Shown: positions 6,068 through 6,390 of the stretch, piece by piece
Layout: each line of letters opens with the position of its first letter
How positions within the stretch are numbered: the stretch's first letter is position 1
Assembly (NCBI GenBank): GCA_900549445.1
Contig: UROS01000135.1
Coordinates: 1-6,390 of the forward strand
Origin: an uncultured Porphyromonadaceae bacterium
GTDB lineage: Bacteria; Bacteroidota; Bacteroidia; Bacteroidales; Muribaculaceae
Reading direction: 5' to 3'
Length of the DNA stretch: 6,390 nt
The notes under the pieces: generated by a model
Told to the model about the DNA's origin: nothing
Database searches by the model: none
Seen by the model: the letters and a program-made list of their open reading frames with translations, nothing else
Position numbers and translations under genes: made by a program

Positions 6068-6361
6068 TTATACATGATATGGGATTGTTATTGAACCACT
6101 CTTAATATTTACTTTACCAGTATGTTTCGGAGAGTTTGTGTCATAGTTGCCTGTGAAGTCGCCATGATATATCTTCAGAATAAATTCATCTTCCGTCATT
6201 CCCATAATTGAAAAAGTGGCGTCGATTTCACAATGGCAATCCGCATTATCTGAGGACGGGTACTCCACGATAGTCAGTACACCATCATTGTATAATACAT
6301 TGATATTTACTTTCCCAAAATCGCATGGATATTCGAGCGAAGTGAATTTGCAGTTGGCTAC
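6068..6361 (-). CDS. Hypothetical protein, 5' end missing, low GC
   Basis: The last 97 codons of a gene whose start lies outside the genomic part of the sequence. I do not recognise the family. An apparent start at 6376 (GTG, reading MYKRQ) lies wholly inside adapter sequence and is false, so the feature ends at 6361. The visible part is strand-rich with alternating hydrophobic residues, has no transmembrane segment, and contains four cysteines including a CHC pair in NADCHCEIDATFSIMGM. GKVNI occurs twice, near the start and near the end, each followed by a Gly-x-(Leu/Ile)-Thr-Ile strand. The pattern recalls small secreted beta-sandwich lipoproteins of Bacteroidales, but this is only an impression and the signal region is not seen. 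GC is near 40% over 6121-6300 by hand count, well below the operon downstream. It ends in TAA, 36 bp before a strong hairpin. Confidence 0.7.
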   Translation of the reverse strand, partial: VANCKFTSLEYPCDFGKVNINVLYNDGVLTIVEYPSSDNADCHCEIDATFSIMGMTEDEFILKIYHGDFTGNYDTNSPKHTGKVNIKSGSITIPYHV

Positions 6362-6390
6362 CTGTCTCTTATACACATCTGACGCTGCCG
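6362..6390. other. Sequencing adapter contamination (Tn5 mosaic end plus Nextera read-1 adapter)
   Basis: Bases 6362-6380 are CTGTCTCTTATACACATCT, identical to the 19-bp Tn5 mosaic end used in tagmentation libraries. Bases 6381-6390, GACGCTGCCG, continue as the complement of the Nextera read-1 adapter. All 29 bases match the expected read-through with no mismatch. The stretch is therefore library sequence left at a contig end rather than genome, and it is not a transposon of the organism. It creates the false N-terminus MYKRQ on the minus strand. Confidence 0.97.

Noticed and set aside
6362..6380. Tn5/IS50-like transposon end
   Set aside because: It is the engineered mosaic end followed directly by Nextera adapter bases, so it is library sequence and not a mobile element.

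Overview
The window looks like the end of a contig from a gut-type Bacteroidales genome; a Muribaculaceae-like origin is plausible but not provable here. The main pointers are a textbook Bacteroidetes promoter (TTTG, 20 bp, TAnnTTTG), short AT-rich leaders mostly without Shine-Dalgarno sites, a DUF5106/thioredoxin-like exported protein, a bifunctional-nuclease (DUF151) domain joined to a UVR motif, and the Bacteroidetes-style sequences of MnmA and RsmE. Every supported gene is on the minus strand, so the window is best read from right to left.

Layout in transcription order. At 6362-6390 the sequence is not genomic: it matches the Tn5 mosaic end plus the Nextera read-1 adapter. Next comes the 3' part of a low-GC hypothetical gene (6068-6361), followed by a strong inverted repeat (5980-6031) that probably terminates it. 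A promoter at 5920-5951 then starts a tightly packed seven-gene run: an exported thioredoxin-like DUF5106 protein (5012-5896), a DoxX-family membrane protein (4473-4982), MnmA (3404-4471), a DUF151-UVR protein (2758-3402), a NupG-like nucleoside transporter (1403-2731), RsmE (668-1381) and KdsA (1-642, cut by the window's left edge). Gaps inside the run are only 1 to 29 bp, and I found no convincing internal promoter or terminator, so a single operon is likely.

How the genes may fit together. The run combines RNA modification (MnmA thiolates the tRNA wobble uridine; RsmE methylates U1498 of 16S rRNA), nucleoside import, a possible thiol/redox pair (exported CxxC protein plus DoxX) and the first committed step of KDO synthesis for lipopolysaccharide. 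This is mostly a housekeeping region. I do not see a new defence, mobile or secretion system. The points most worth a second look are the adapter contamination and the false start codon it creates, the sharp change in base composition at 5.9 kb, the strong Shine-Dalgarno encoded inside the acidic tail of the DoxX gene, and the redox/sulfur gene neighbourhood.
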